A stretch of DNA of 64,000 bases from Albimonas donghaensis (GCF_900106695.1 NZ_FNMZ01000003.1:434001-498000); one strand, 5' to 3'; shown: positions 43,586 to 51,551, counted from the stretch's first letter. Translations and numbers: made by a program. Notes: a model not told the origin generated them from the letters alone.

Positions 43586-43926
43586 TTCCGTGTTCTCCGG
43601 CAGGGGAACGGCCCCTGCGCCAGCGAGATCGGTCAGATCGGTTTCCTCCGCAACGCGGTTGGGGTGAGGACCCGGCTTCCGGGTCCCGATGGGGGGTCAG
43701 CATACCGCAATGCAGGCAATCGCTCAATATACGCGCATCGGGCGCCTCATCCTGCGTCATCATGGTCGGTGGGGGAGGCGAAATCGCAGGCGGCGCAGGG
43801 GGTTCGTCTGCTCCGGGTCGGGGATGCGACCCGGCGCGGCGGCCCCGCGCCGCCGGTCGCCCGCCCCGCGCCGTCTGCGCGACGGGGGCGGCGGGCAGGG
43901 GGTGAGTCCCGACCTCCGGGCGCGCG
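43586..43926. other. Intergenic region upstream of rsfS
   Basis: 341 nt between rsfS and the DUF3108 gene (both minus). Holds the promoter described at 43699-43727 and a GC-rich part toward the DUF3108 end with no gene-like frame. No repeat or RNA gene seen. Confidence 0.4.
43699..43727 (-). promoter_or_regulatory. Sigma70-type promoter for rsfS-rlmH
   Basis: On the minus strand: TTGAGC (43722-43727), a 17-nt spacer, TATGCT (43699-43704); four of six matches in each hexamer with the ideal spacer, inside an A/T-rich island. About 113 nt before the rsfS start. Confidence 0.55.
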
Positions 43927-44874
43927 CTATTCCTCCAGGTCGATGCGGGCGGTGACGTAGCCCAGCGGCCATTCCACCCGCAGCCGAACGGGCGACAGGC
44001 CCGCGGGCAGGGGGGCGAGCCAGAGCAGGCGGTCGTAGTCCTCCTCCGCCACCCGGCGCGGCCAGATCGAGCTGGCGACGCCCCCGCTCACGCCATTGCG
44101 GGCCCCGCCGTCGCGCAGGCCGCCGCGGCCGGAAAGGGGGCCGGGGGCGTCGTCCGCCTCCTCCGCCGGGAAGCCGCCGATGCGCTCGAACCGGATGCGG
44201 CAGCGATGGGCGGGGCCGGCATAGGTCCAGTCGCGGTCGCGCTCCAGCCGGTCGGGGCCCTCGTCGATCACGGTCATGTTCAGGCGCCGCACGCCGTCGA
44301 ACATGCGGAACTCGGCGTCGCAGCCCTCGCCCGCCGCCACCTGGTCCAGCAGCGCCAGCGCCGCGCCGGAGGGGCTGACCACGTCGTCGAGCTCGCCCGC
44401 CGGGATCGGGGTCAGCGGGCGTTCGGGTGGCGGGCCGCTGTCCCGCACCTCGGGCGCCGCGCCCGGTCCGGCCCAGCGGACCGAGCGGGTGACGTCCTCG
44501 CCATCCATGTTGGAGGTCGCGTCGAAGCGGCGTTCGCCGTCGGGCAGGATCTCGCCGCGCTGGGTCAGGCGGAAATCCGAGAGCAGACCGGCGAGCCCCA
44601 CCGGCTCGCCCTGCGCCTCCGCCACCCGGCGGCGGGCGTCGGGGGGGCCGTCCTCCCGGATGCGCATTTCGATCCGCGCCAGCGGGGCGGGCCCCCAGTC
44701 CAGGTGAAACACCATGCGCTGGTCGCGCGGGGGCGGGGCCGCCGGGGCGTCCTGCGCCAGTCCGGGCAGGGGGCCGAGCCACAGCGCCGCCAGCACCCCG
44801 CAGATCGTCCCGCGCAGGGCCGGCGTCGCGACAAGGCGGAGCGGGCGAGGGGGCAAGGGCGTCGGTCGGGACAT
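43927..44874 (-). CDS. DUF3108 exported protein
   Basis: 315 aa. A hydrophobic signal segment (GTICGVLAALWLGPLPGLAQ) is followed by a beta-rich domain of the DUF3108 type: MVFHLDWGPAPLARIEMRI, AGLLSDFRLTQRGEI, CDAEFRMFDGVRRLNMTVIDEG, HRCRIRFERIGGFPAEE and LWLAPLPAGLSPVRLRVEWPLGYVTARI. Role unknown. ATG 44874 (MSRPTP) chosen over longer frames because GGAA lies just upstream and the signal peptide follows. Confidence 0.83.
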   Translation of the reverse strand: MSRPTPLPPRPLRLVATPALRGTICGVLAALWLGPLPGLAQDAPAAPPPRDQRMVFHLDWGPAPLARIEMRIREDGPPDARRRVAEAQGEPVGLAGLLSDFRLTQRGEILPDGERRFDATSNMDGEDVTRSVRWAGPGAAPEVRDSGPPPERPLTPIPAGELDDVVSPSGAALALLDQVAAGEGCDAEFRMFDGVRRLNMTVIDEGPDRLERDRDWTYAGPAHRCRIRFERIGGFPAEEADDAPGPLSGRGGLRDGGARNGVSGGVASSIWPRRVAEEDYDRLLWLAPLPAGLSPVRLRVEWPLGYVTARIDLEE

Positions 44875-45078
44875 CGTTCCGGGTCTCATGCGCAAGGAGG
44901 GCGGGCGCGGGGCCCCGCCGGACTCAGGCCCGCCGGACTCAAGAAAGCGCGGGGGCGGGGCCGCGAGGCAAGGGGCGTTCCCGCGGCGCACGGGATCGTG
45001 CGCGGGGTTTGAAGACGGAAGGCCCGCGCGCCCCGCCCAATGGCCGGTCGTTCGGTTGGTCGGCCGGGCCGGCCCGCG

Positions 45079-45134
45079 CCCCGTCCGCCCAGCCCCGTCC
45101 GCCCAACCCCGTCGGCCCAGCCCCGTCGGCCGAG
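45079..45134. repeat. 14-bp tandem repeat, four copies
   Basis: Copies at 45079, 45093, 45107 and 45121 share CCCCGTC(C/G)GCC(C/G)A(G/A), each 14 nt. They sit in the gap between the ilvE terminator and the DUF3108 start (45218 and 44874). Non-coding and likely variable in copy number. Confidence 0.8.
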
Positions 45135-45160
45135 TCCCGCCGGAGGCCCCGCCAGACGCG

Positions 45161-45193
45161 AAAAGGGCCGGGCGTTGGCGCGCCCGGCCCTTT
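45161..45193 (-). terminator. Intrinsic terminator of ilvE
   Basis: Stem AAAGGGCCGGGCG (45162-45174) with CGCCCGGCCCTTT (45181-45193), 13 bp, 6-nt loop. On the minus strand it begins 24 nt after the ilvE stop and ends in TTTT (45161-45164). Symmetric A/T ends also allow a plus-strand reading. Confidence 0.85.
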
Positions 45194-45217
45194 CGTTTCC
45201 GTGTCGCCGCGCCCGCC

Positions 45218-46093
45218 TCAGCGGTTGCCGCGCACCAGCTTCTCGTACTGGGTGGCGATGTCGACCGCCATGGCGCCGACCTCGAAGTTGTAGTCGCCGA
45301 TCTGGCCCACCGGGGTCACCTCGGCGGCCGTGCCGGTCAGCCAGCACTGCTCGAAGCTCTCCAGCTCATCGGGCATGATGTGACGCTCGATCACCTCGAC
45401 CCCGTTCTTCTCCAGCAGCCCGACCACCGTCTGCCGGGTCAGGCCGTTGAGGAAGCAGTCCGGCGTCGGCGTATGCACCTTGCCGTCGCGGGTGAAGAAG
45501 ATGTTCGCCCCGGTCGCCTCGGCCACATAGCCGCGATAGTCCATCATCAGCGCGTCCGAGCAGCCCCGGGCCTGCGCCTGGTGCTTGGCCTGGGTGCAGA
45601 TCATGTAGAGCCCCGAGGCCTTGGCGTGGCAGGGGATCGTCTCCGGCGACGGGCGCTTCCACCTGGAGATGTCGAGCTTCGCGCCCTGGGTCTTGGCGTC
45701 GCCATAGTAGGCGCCCCATTCCCAGACCGCGATCGACATGTGCACCGGGTTCAGCGCCGCCGCGACGCCCATGTCCTCGCCCGAGCCGCGCCACATCAGG
45801 GCGCGCACATAGGCGTCGGTCAGCCCGTTGGCCTTCAGCGCCAGGTCCTTGGCCTCGTCGATCTCCTCCGCCGTCCAGCGCGAGGGGATGTCCAGCGCCG
45901 CGGCCGAGGCCAGCAGACGCTTGGAATGCTCGTGACCCTTGAAGATGACCCCGCCATAGGCGCGCTCGCCCTCGAACACGGCCGAGGCGTAGTGGAGCGC
46001 GTGGGTGAGTACGTGGACCTTGGCGTCGCGCCACGGCACCAGCGCGCCGTCCATCCAGATCAGCCCGTCGCGATCATCATAGGCCCCAGCCAT
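45218..46093 (-). CDS. ilvE: IlvE, branched-chain amino acid aminotransferase
   Basis: 291 aa, fold IV PLP transaminase for Leu/Ile/Val. N terminus MAGAYDDRDGLIWMDGALVPW, then THALHYASAVFEGERAYGG, KRPSPETIPCHAKASGLYMIC (PLP lysine in the AKASGL segment), DYRGYVAEATGANIFF, FLNGLTRQTVVGLL and CWLTGTAAEVTPVGQIG. The N terminus is as in Rhodobacterales homologues; an ATG at 46102 is an alternative. Single gene, divergent from petPR, with a strong terminator. Confidence 0.95.
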   Translation of the reverse strand: MAGAYDDRDGLIWMDGALVPWRDAKVHVLTHALHYASAVFEGERAYGGVIFKGHEHSKRLLASAAALDIPSRWTAEEIDEAKDLALKANGLTDAYVRALMWRGSGEDMGVAAALNPVHMSIAVWEWGAYYGDAKTQGAKLDISRWKRPSPETIPCHAKASGLYMICTQAKHQAQARGCSDALMMDYRGYVAEATGANIFFTRDGKVHTPTPDCFLNGLTRQTVVGLLEKNGVEVIERHIMPDELESFEQCWLTGTAAEVTPVGQIGDYNFEVGAMAVDIATQYEKLVRGNR

Positions 46094-46256
46094 CGGAGTC
46101 ATCCATTTCTTCTTGTCGCCGCGCATGTCCCGCGCGGTTCCAGTTGCAGCCTGCCGCCCCGCGACATAACCGGCCCTAATCCGGTTTGTTTCGCGGTTGC
46201 GGCGCCCGGAGAAATAATATTTCGTCCGAAGCGGCCGCAGGGCTATCATTCCACGC

Positions 46257-46285
46257 TTGGCCAGTCAACAAGGCTGACATAAAAT
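46257..46285 (+). promoter_or_regulatory. petPR promoter, predicted to give a leaderless mRNA
   Basis: TTGGCC (46257-46262), 17-nt spacer, TAAAAT (46280-46285; five of six matches). Normal start-site distance puts +1 at or next to the A of the petP ATG at 46292, and no ribosome site lies before that ATG. Confidence 0.65.
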
Positions 46286-46291
46286 TCCGCC

Positions 46292-46891
46292 ATGAGCAGA
46301 TCGGACACAACAATGCGACCCGCCCCCGGCGCCAAACCCGCCGACCCCGGCGCCCGGACCTCGACCGAAAGCGTCCGCCCGTCGCGCCGCGCCGGGCTGA
46401 CCCGCGGCGACCAGCTCCTGTTCCTCACCGACGCGCAGCTGCGCCAGGGGGTGGAGCTGATGTTCTTCGCCTATCGGGACATGATCTCGGACGCGGACAA
46501 GGTGCTGGAATCCCGCGGCTACGGCCGCGCCCATCACCGCTGCCTGCATTTCGTCTGGCGCCGCCCCGGCATGTCCGTCACCGACCTGCTGGAGACGCTG
46601 GCCGTCACCAAGCAGTCGCTCAACCGGGTTCTGCGGCAACTGGTGGAGGACGGGCTGATCCTGTCCGCGGTGGGCGCCGCCGACCGCCGCCAGCGCCTGC
46701 TGACCCTGACGCCGGAGGGCGAGACGCTTGTCCGCACCATCTCGGACGCGCAGAATGCCCGCATGCGCAGAGTGTTCATGGAGGCCGGGGCCGATGCCGT
46801 GCAGGGATTCAAGACCGTGCTGGCGGGCATGATCGACGAAGGCGGGCGCGAAGCGGTGCTGGCCCTGGTCAACGATCAGGGGCCGTCGTGA
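46292..46891 (+). CDS. petP: PetP, MarR-family regulator
   Basis: 199 aa. Winged-helix MarR protein: LFLTDAQLRQGVELMFFAYRDMISDADKVLESRGYGRAHHR, WRRPGMSVTDLLETLAVTKQSLNRVLRQLVEDGLI (recognition helix), SAADRRQRLLTLTPEGE. Matches PetP of Rhodobacter, encoded with petR. The first 45 residues are basic and disordered. Its stop overlaps the petR GTG (GTGA). Divergent from ilvE, as often in this group. Confidence 0.92.
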   Translation: MSRSDTTMRPAPGAKPADPGARTSTESVRPSRRAGLTRGDQLLFLTDAQLRQGVELMFFAYRDMISDADKVLESRGYGRAHHRCLHFVWRRPGMSVTDLLETLAVTKQSLNRVLRQLVEDGLILSAVGAADRRQRLLTLTPEGETLVRTISDAQNARMRRVFMEAGADAVQGFKTVLAGMIDEGGREAVLALVNDQGPS

Positions 46892-47640
46892 CCGGGCCGA
46901 TCATGACCGCCGACGCCACCGAGCCCGAGGCGCCCGCCGCCGTTTCGACGGATGCGGGCCCCGACGCGCATATCCTCGTGGTCGACGATGACGAACGCAT
47001 CCGCACGCTGCTGAAACGCTACCTCACCCGCTCGGGCTTTTACGTCACCGCGGCGCGCGACGCCGCCCATGCCCGGCGGCTGCTGGCCGGACTGGAATTC
47101 GACCTGCTGGTGGTGGACGTGATGATGCCGGGGGAGGACGGGCTGTCCTTCACCCGCGACGTGCGGCCGACCCTTCCCTCGCCGATCCTGCTGCTCACCG
47201 CGCGGGGGGAGGCCGAGGACCGCATCGCCGGGCTCGAACACGGGGCGGACGACTATCTCGCCAAGCCGTTCGAACCGCGGGAGCTGCTTCTGCGCATCGG
47301 CGCCATCCTGCGCCGCACCCAGCCCCCCGCGCCGCGCCCCGAAGGCCCGCGCAGCCTGTCGCTGGGGGAGGTGCGTTACGACGTGACTCGGGGCGAATTG
47401 TGGCGAGGCGACGTCCCGATCCGCCTGACGTCGACCGAGGCCGCCCTGATGCGAATCTTCGCCCGCACCCCTCACGCGCCGGTGGATCGTCAGACCCTGC
47501 TGGCCGAAATGGATGACGCTCAGGAACGCGCCGTCGACGTCCAGGTCACGCGCCTGCGCCGCAAGATCGAGGCCGACCCGCGCGCCCCGCGCTATCTCCA
47601 GACGGTGCGCGGCTCGGGCTACATGCTGGCCCCGGACTGA
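46888..47640 (+). CDS. petR: PetR, OmpR-family response regulator
   Basis: 250 aa. Receiver: Asp77 in LLVVDVMMPGEDGLSF, acidic cluster VVDDDE, Lys in YLAKPFEPRELL; then a winged-helix output domain (LSLGEVRYDVTRGELWRGD, LTSTEAALMRIFARTPHAPVDR, VQVTRLRRKIEADPRAPRYLQTVRGSGYML). R. capsulatus PetR acts in the expression of respiratory/photosynthetic genes. GTG start overlaps the petP stop (GTGA), with AGGGG upstream; ATG 46903 is the alternative. The cognate kinase is not adjacent. Confidence 0.92.
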   Translation: MTGPIMTADATEPEAPAAVSTDAGPDAHILVVDDDERIRTLLKRYLTRSGFYVTAARDAAHARRLLAGLEFDLLVVDVMMPGEDGLSFTRDVRPTLPSPILLLTARGEAEDRIAGLEHGADDYLAKPFEPRELLLRIGAILRRTQPPAPRPEGPRSLSLGEVRYDVTRGELWRGDVPIRLTSTEAALMRIFARTPHAPVDRQTLLAEMDDAQERAVDVQVTRLRRKIEADPRAPRYLQTVRGSGYMLAPD

Positions 47641-47680
47641 CGTCGGCCGGCGATCGTATCGCGTGTCGGATCAAGGGATT

Positions 47681-47744
47681 GCGTCGGGGAAAGGTGGTTC
47701 CTCTCCCCGACGCCCGACCCCAGTCGCACGGACGTCGGGGAGAG
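47681..47744 (+). other. Three-segment mutually exclusive hairpins after petR
   Basis: Segment 1 GCGTCGGGGA (47681-47690) can pair with segment 2 (TCCCCGACGC, 47704-47713; 10 bp, 13-nt loop). Segment 2 (from 47701, CTCTCCCCGACG) can instead pair with segment 3 (CGTCGGGGAGAG, 47733-47744; 12 bp, 20-nt loop). Both stems are perfect and share segment 2, the classic layout of an attenuator or switch. It starts 40 nt after the petR stop. Confidence 0.55.
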
Positions 47745-48229
47745 ACCCGGCCCCGACCCGACGACACGCGTCTCCACGCGGAGACTTCCGTCCAGCCGAA
47801 GCGACCCGGAGCCGGGGCGCAAGCGCCGCTCGAAGCTCCGGACCGTCGCCGCCGCGCCCCTTCCGGCGGCGACCCGACGCCGAGAGATAACAGTAATTCG
47901 GGCGAGAATGGGGCGCGAAGCGGGAGATTGCCTACTCGGGCGGCGTTAACCTTTGATTCGCGACCGCGTGTCGCTCCGGTCCCGGAGCGAAACTCGACGA
48001 GTGGTCGCCGACGGGCCGACCTTCGCGTCAAATGGAGACAATCCCGAACCGTCGCGTCGCCGCCTTCCCAGCGCGCCGCGCGGGCGTGAACCTGATTCGA
48101 ATCACCCGCGAACGCCGACCCGCCCCCCCGCCTGATACGCCGCCTATCCCCGCGCCTCGTCCCGTTCCGCGCCGCCGGGGCGCCTGGGTCCGCGACCCCT
48201 GCGATATGCCGTCTCCCTCGATTTTTCGC

Positions 48230-48254
48230 TGGCGCAGCGAATCGCTTTGCGCCA
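48230..48254. promoter_or_regulatory. Dyad just upstream of a CATATCT box, ybjN promoter region
   Basis: TGGCGCA (48230-48236) with TGCGCCA (48248-48254), 11-nt spacer, a perfect 7-bp dyad. CATATCTC follows directly (from 48256); the same octamer marks the phasin promoter -10 at 50931. A candidate operator about 105-130 nt before ybjN. Confidence 0.4.
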
Positions 48255-48266
48255 CCATATCTCGTA

Positions 48267-48289
48267 GTGGGGGTGACCAGCGCCCCCAC
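48267..48289 (+). other. Leader hairpin of ybjN
   Basis: GTGGGGG (48267-48273) with CCCCCAC (48283-48289), 9-nt loop, inside the expected 5' UTR about 72 nt before the start codon. Further downstream AGCCCC-TTGC-GGGGC forms another small stem. Confidence 0.4.
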
Positions 48290-48360
48290 CACAACGCATC
48301 CTCTCAGCCCCTTGCGGGGCATCTCCGCCAGGGGCTCCACAATTCGGAGGAGCACGAGGC

Positions 48361-48864
48361 ATGGACGCGCTCGAGCACGATCTTTCCACGGAAGACCTGC
48401 ATCCGATCGACCTGGTCGAAACCCTGGCGGAACGCCGGGACTGGGACTTCGACCGGGTGGCCGACGACCAGATCGCCATGGCCGTAGAGGGCAATTGGCG
48501 AACCTACTCGCTGTCGCTGGCCTGGTCGGCCCATGACGACATGCTGCGGCTTGTCTCGACCTTCGACATGGACCCGCCCGAGGCGCGTCTGCCGGAGCTC
48601 TACAAGATCCTCGACAAGGCCAATGACCAGCTCTGGGGCGGGGCGTTCTCGCTTTGGGGCGAACACAAGCTGATGGTCTACCGCTACGGACTGGTCATGG
48701 CCGGCGGCGGCTGCGCCACGGCCGGCCAGGTGGAGGCGATGATGCGCCAGGCCATCGACGCGTCGGAACGGTTCTACCCGGCCTTCCAGCTGGTGTGCTG
48801 GGGCGACAGCCCCGCGGAGGAGGCTCTGGAAATCGCCATCACCGGGGCCTACGGTCGCGCCTGA
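48361..48864 (+). CDS. YbjN-domain protein
   Basis: 167 aa. YbjN fold resembling type III secretion chaperones: HPIDLVETLAERRDWDFDRVADDQIAMAVEGNWRTYSLSLAWSAHDDMLRL, then YKILDKANDQLWGGAFSLW and LMVYRYGLVMAGG. Its role is poorly known; E. coli YbjN affects motility and stress. GGAGGAGC lies 9 nt before the ATG. Followed by proC 69 nt later, likely an operon. Confidence 0.9.
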   Translation: MDALEHDLSTEDLHPIDLVETLAERRDWDFDRVADDQIAMAVEGNWRTYSLSLAWSAHDDMLRLVSTFDMDPPEARLPELYKILDKANDQLWGGAFSLWGEHKLMVYRYGLVMAGGGCATAGQVEAMMRQAIDASERFYPAFQLVCWGDSPAEEALEIAITGAYGRA

Positions 48865-48933
48865 CCGGCCCCCGTCCCCAAGCCGCCCGGGCGAGGGCCC
48901 GACATCCCCGGCCGGGCGGCGAGGGAACGACCT

Positions 48934-49758
48934 ATGACCGACGACCTCTCCCGCCGCCTGCCCGACGGGCTCGTGCTTCTGGGCTGCGGCAAGATGGGGG
49001 GCGCCATGCTGGAGGGCTGGCTGGCCGGCGGGCTCTCCCCCTCCGCCGTCACCGTCATCGACCCCAACCCCTCCGACCGCCTCAAGGACCTGGAAGGGCA
49101 GGGGCTGAAGCTGAATCCCGACGCGATCCCCGCCGCCTCCGTCTGCCTGCTGGCCGTGAAGCCGCAGATGATGGCCGAGGCCGCGCCGCAGGTCGCCGCG
49201 CTGGCCGCGGGGGGGACGCTCTATCTCTCCGTCGCCGCCGGCACGCCGATCCGCACCTTCGAGACGATGTTCGGCGCCGTGCCCATCATCCGCGCCATGC
49301 CCAACACTCCCGCCGCCGTGGGTAGGGGCATCACCGCGCTCTTCGGCAACGCCCATTCCACCGACGCGCAGATGGAGACCGCCGAGATCCTGCTCTCCGC
49401 CGTCGGCCAGACCGTGCGGCTGGAGGCGGAGGCCCAGATCGATGCCGTCACCGGCGTCTCCGGCTCCGGCCCCGCCTATGTGTTCCACATGATCGAGGCG
49501 ATGGCCGCCGCCGGCGTCGCCCAGGGCCTGTCCGAGGATCTGGCCATGCAGCTCGCCCGCGCCACGGTCTGCGGCGCCGGCGAGCTCGCTTACCAGTCGC
49601 CGGAAAGCGCCGCGCAGCTGCGCATCAACGTCACCTCGCCCAACGGCACCACCGCCGCGGCGCTGGCGGTGCTGATGAAGGAGGGCGAGGGCCTGACCGA
49701 GCTGATGACCCGCGGCATCGCCGCCTCCGCCGACCGCTCCCGCGAGCTGGCCGGCTGA
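48934..49758 (+). CDS. proC: ProC, pyrroline-5-carboxylate reductase
   Basis: 274 aa. Reduces P5C to proline with NAD(P)H. Rossmann start VLLGCGKMGGAMLEGW, then VLLAVKPQ region (SVCLLAVKPQMM), RAMPNTPAAVGRGI and GSGPAYVFHMIEAMAAAGVAQGL plus NVTSPNGTTAAAL, which are the ProC signatures. Complete length. Confidence 0.96.
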   Translation: MTDDLSRRLPDGLVLLGCGKMGGAMLEGWLAGGLSPSAVTVIDPNPSDRLKDLEGQGLKLNPDAIPAASVCLLAVKPQMMAEAAPQVAALAAGGTLYLSVAAGTPIRTFETMFGAVPIIRAMPNTPAAVGRGITALFGNAHSTDAQMETAEILLSAVGQTVRLEAEAQIDAVTGVSGSGPAYVFHMIEAMAAAGVAQGLSEDLAMQLARATVCGAGELAYQSPESAAQLRINVTSPNGTTAAALAVLMKEGEGLTELMTRGIAASADRSRELAG

Positions 49759-49826
49759 GCCCCGCCCTTGCGCCCCCGCCCCGCCCCGCCGATATGGCGT
49801 GAGGGGGCGGGGCCAGGGAGCGGAGC

Positions 49827-50858
49827 ATGAGCGAGCACGATCCTGCTGACGTTGGGCCTGCTGACCTTGGGCTGGCTGGCCTTGGGGCCGAGCCCGCTCC
49901 GGAACGATCGCCGGAGGAGGAAGCCGCCCTGCGCGCGGCGATCGAATCCGCCGCCCGCGCCTATTTCGACAGCCGTCGCGCGCGGGTCGACGATTTCATC
50001 GCCCGCAGCTTTCATTTCCGCGGGTCGCTGCGCCTGCATCGCGCCGCGCTGGGCTGGGACATCGCCCGCGCGCCGGCCAATATCGCGCTCGCTCCCGTCC
50101 ATCTGCTGACCCGCCTCGGCGCCGGCGCCGCCGGACGGCTGGGGGCCGGCCGGGCCGCGACCTGGCTGGGGACGCGCAATCTCGTGCTGCGCACCGATGT
50201 CGCCCGCGCCGTCGAACGCGCCGTCATCGCCGACCTGCTGGAACTGCCCTGGGACGGCGACCGGGGCGCCGCCGCCCCCGCCCGCCGCGACGCGCTGGCC
50301 GAGGCGATCCTCGACGATCCCGGCGTGCGCGCCGCGCTGCCCGCGCTGGCCCATCCCCCGACCCGGCGCGGCGACGATCTCGCCGAATATCTCGGGACCC
50401 GCGCCGCGGTGGCGGAGATGACCGCCGCCCTCACCACGCTCGGCGCCGGGGCCGCCGCCTTCTCCAAGGTCACGCCCGGCGCGGTGTCGCTCGGCCCCGC
50501 GCTCGCCGCCGCGCTGGCCCATAACGCCGCCGTCGCCGCCTTCCCGCTGGGGGGCGCCGCCGGCTCGCTGTGGTACGCGGCCTTCCCCGCCGCGGCCTCC
50601 CCGGCGCTGGTCGGCGCCTCCACCGCCGCGCTGGCCGGGGCGGGCGCCCTGCTCGCCGCCTTCGCGGGCGTGATCGCCGACCCGGTGCAGTCCCGGCTGG
50701 GCATCCACCGCCGCCGTCTGCTCCGGCTCATCGACGCGATGGAGACCGAATTCCTCGCCGAATCGGGGCCCGGTTTTGCAGCGCGGGAGCATTATCTGGC
50801 CCGTCTCTTCGATCTTTCCGACGCCGCCGCCGCCGCCATTCGCCTCGCAAGAGGTTGA
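49827..50858 (+). CDS. Membrane protein, probably DUF6635 family
   Basis: 343 aa. Begins with a charged disordered stretch, then ARVDDFIARSFHFRGSLRLHRAALGWDIARAPANIALAPVHLL, a helix-rich body, and two to three hydrophobic segments late (LAGAGALLAAFAGVIADPVQ). I recall similar sequences in Rhodobacterales as DUF6635; function not known. GGGAG precedes the ATG. Follows proC by about 68 nt. Confidence 0.7.
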   Translation: MSEHDPADVGPADLGLAGLGAEPAPERSPEEEAALRAAIESAARAYFDSRRARVDDFIARSFHFRGSLRLHRAALGWDIARAPANIALAPVHLLTRLGAGAAGRLGAGRAATWLGTRNLVLRTDVARAVERAVIADLLELPWDGDRGAAAPARRDALAEAILDDPGVRAALPALAHPPTRRGDDLAEYLGTRAAVAEMTAALTTLGAGAAAFSKVTPGAVSLGPALAAALAHNAAVAAFPLGGAAGSLWYAAFPAAASPALVGASTAALAGAGALLAAFAGVIADPVQSRLGIHRRRLLRLIDAMETEFLAESGPGFAAREHYLARLFDLSDAAAAAIRLARG

Positions 50859-50888
50859 AATTGCGGGAATCCCTCCCGGTCTGATTTA

Positions 50889-50937
50889 TTGTGCGCTGCA
50901 CAAAACACTTGACGCGCGTGCTGCGATGCACCATATC
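50889..50937 (+). promoter_or_regulatory. Phasin promoter with two TGC-rich dyads (possible PhaR operators)
   Basis: TTGACG (50909-50914), 17-nt spacer, TATCTC (50932-50937). Dyad 1, TTGTGC-GCT-GCACAA (50889-50903), lies upstream of the -35. Dyad 2, GTGC-TGCGAT-GCAC (50916-50929), lies in the spacer. TGC-rich dyads are known targets of PhaR, the PHA-sensing repressor of phasins, in Paracoccus and Rhodobacter, but the binder here is inferred. Confidence 0.6.
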
Positions 50938-51006
50938 TCCCTCATGCAAAGGGGCGCGGAGGAACAGCGCCCGACCGCGCAGGAAACACCGCAAGGAGCG
51001 ACCCCG

Positions 51007-51462
51007 ATGTTCGACAAGTTTTATGGCTTCGACGCCGACAAGATGTCCGAGATGTTCAAGACCGCCGACTTCTCCAAGTTCTTCGAGACCGCGAAGATGC
51101 CCGCCTTCGACATGAAGGCCGTGGCCGACGCGCAGAAGAAGAACATGGAAGCCCTCGTGGAGGCCAACAAGGCCGCCGCCGCCGGCTACCAGGAGATCTT
51201 CAAGCGCCAGGTCGCGATGTTCGAAGAGAACGTCGCCGCCGTTCAGGCCCAGTTCTCGGACCTGAAGATGGAGCAGCCGACCCCTGAGACCTTCAAGGCC
51301 CAGGTCGAGCAGATGAAGGCCGGCTACGAGAAGTCGCTCGCCTCCCTGACCGAGCTGACCGACACCGCCAAGAAGGCCAACACCGAGGCGTTCGAGATCC
51401 TGAAGGCGCGTATCGAGGCCTCGATCGAAGAGCTGAACGCCCTGGCCGCCAAGGCCGAGTGA
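51007..51462 (+). CDS. phaP: PhaP, phasin
   Basis: 151 aa, helical and amphipathic: MFDKFYGFDADKMSEMFK, FDMKAVADAQKKNMEALVEANKAAAAGYQEIFKRQ, VEQMKAGYEKSLASLTELTDTAKKANTEAFEILKARIEASIEEL. It coats PHA granules. Codon use is less extreme than its neighbours, as in a highly expressed gene. AAGGAGCG precedes ATG. Operators upstream suggest PhaR control. Single gene. Confidence 0.95.
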   Translation: MFDKFYGFDADKMSEMFKTADFSKFFETAKMPAFDMKAVADAQKKNMEALVEANKAAAAGYQEIFKRQVAMFEENVAAVQAQFSDLKMEQPTPETFKAQVEQMKAGYEKSLASLTELTDTAKKANTEAFEILKARIEASIEELNALAAKAE

Positions 51463-51551
51463 TCCGGCGGGCGGGGGTCCCTTGGACCCTCGCCGCTGCT
51501 GGAAAGCCGGACGGGGCGGCGCGTCCTCCCACATCGCCCCTCGTCCGACCT

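Larger units (their letters stand above)
44875..45217. other. Intergenic region between ilvE and the DUF3108 gene
   Basis: 343 nt holding the 14-bp tandem repeat and the ilvE terminator. No other gene or signal recognised; the open frames here are compositional. Confidence 0.4.
47641..48360. other. 720-nt gene-free interval between petR and ybjN
   Basis: The longest gap in the window, with lower GC than its neighbours in places (47885-47960). It holds mutually exclusive hairpins just after petR, a GTCTCC-ACGC-GGAGAC stem (47770-47785), and a dyad and hairpin before ybjN. No credible coding frame. A small RNA or long leader is possible but no conserved family is recognised. Confidence 0.4.

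Noticed and set aside
43296-43763. ORF beginning MMTQDEAPDAR on minus over the rsfS promoter
   Set aside because: Overlaps rsfS in another frame and becomes Arg/Gly-rich; the A/T-rich part is better explained as a promoter.
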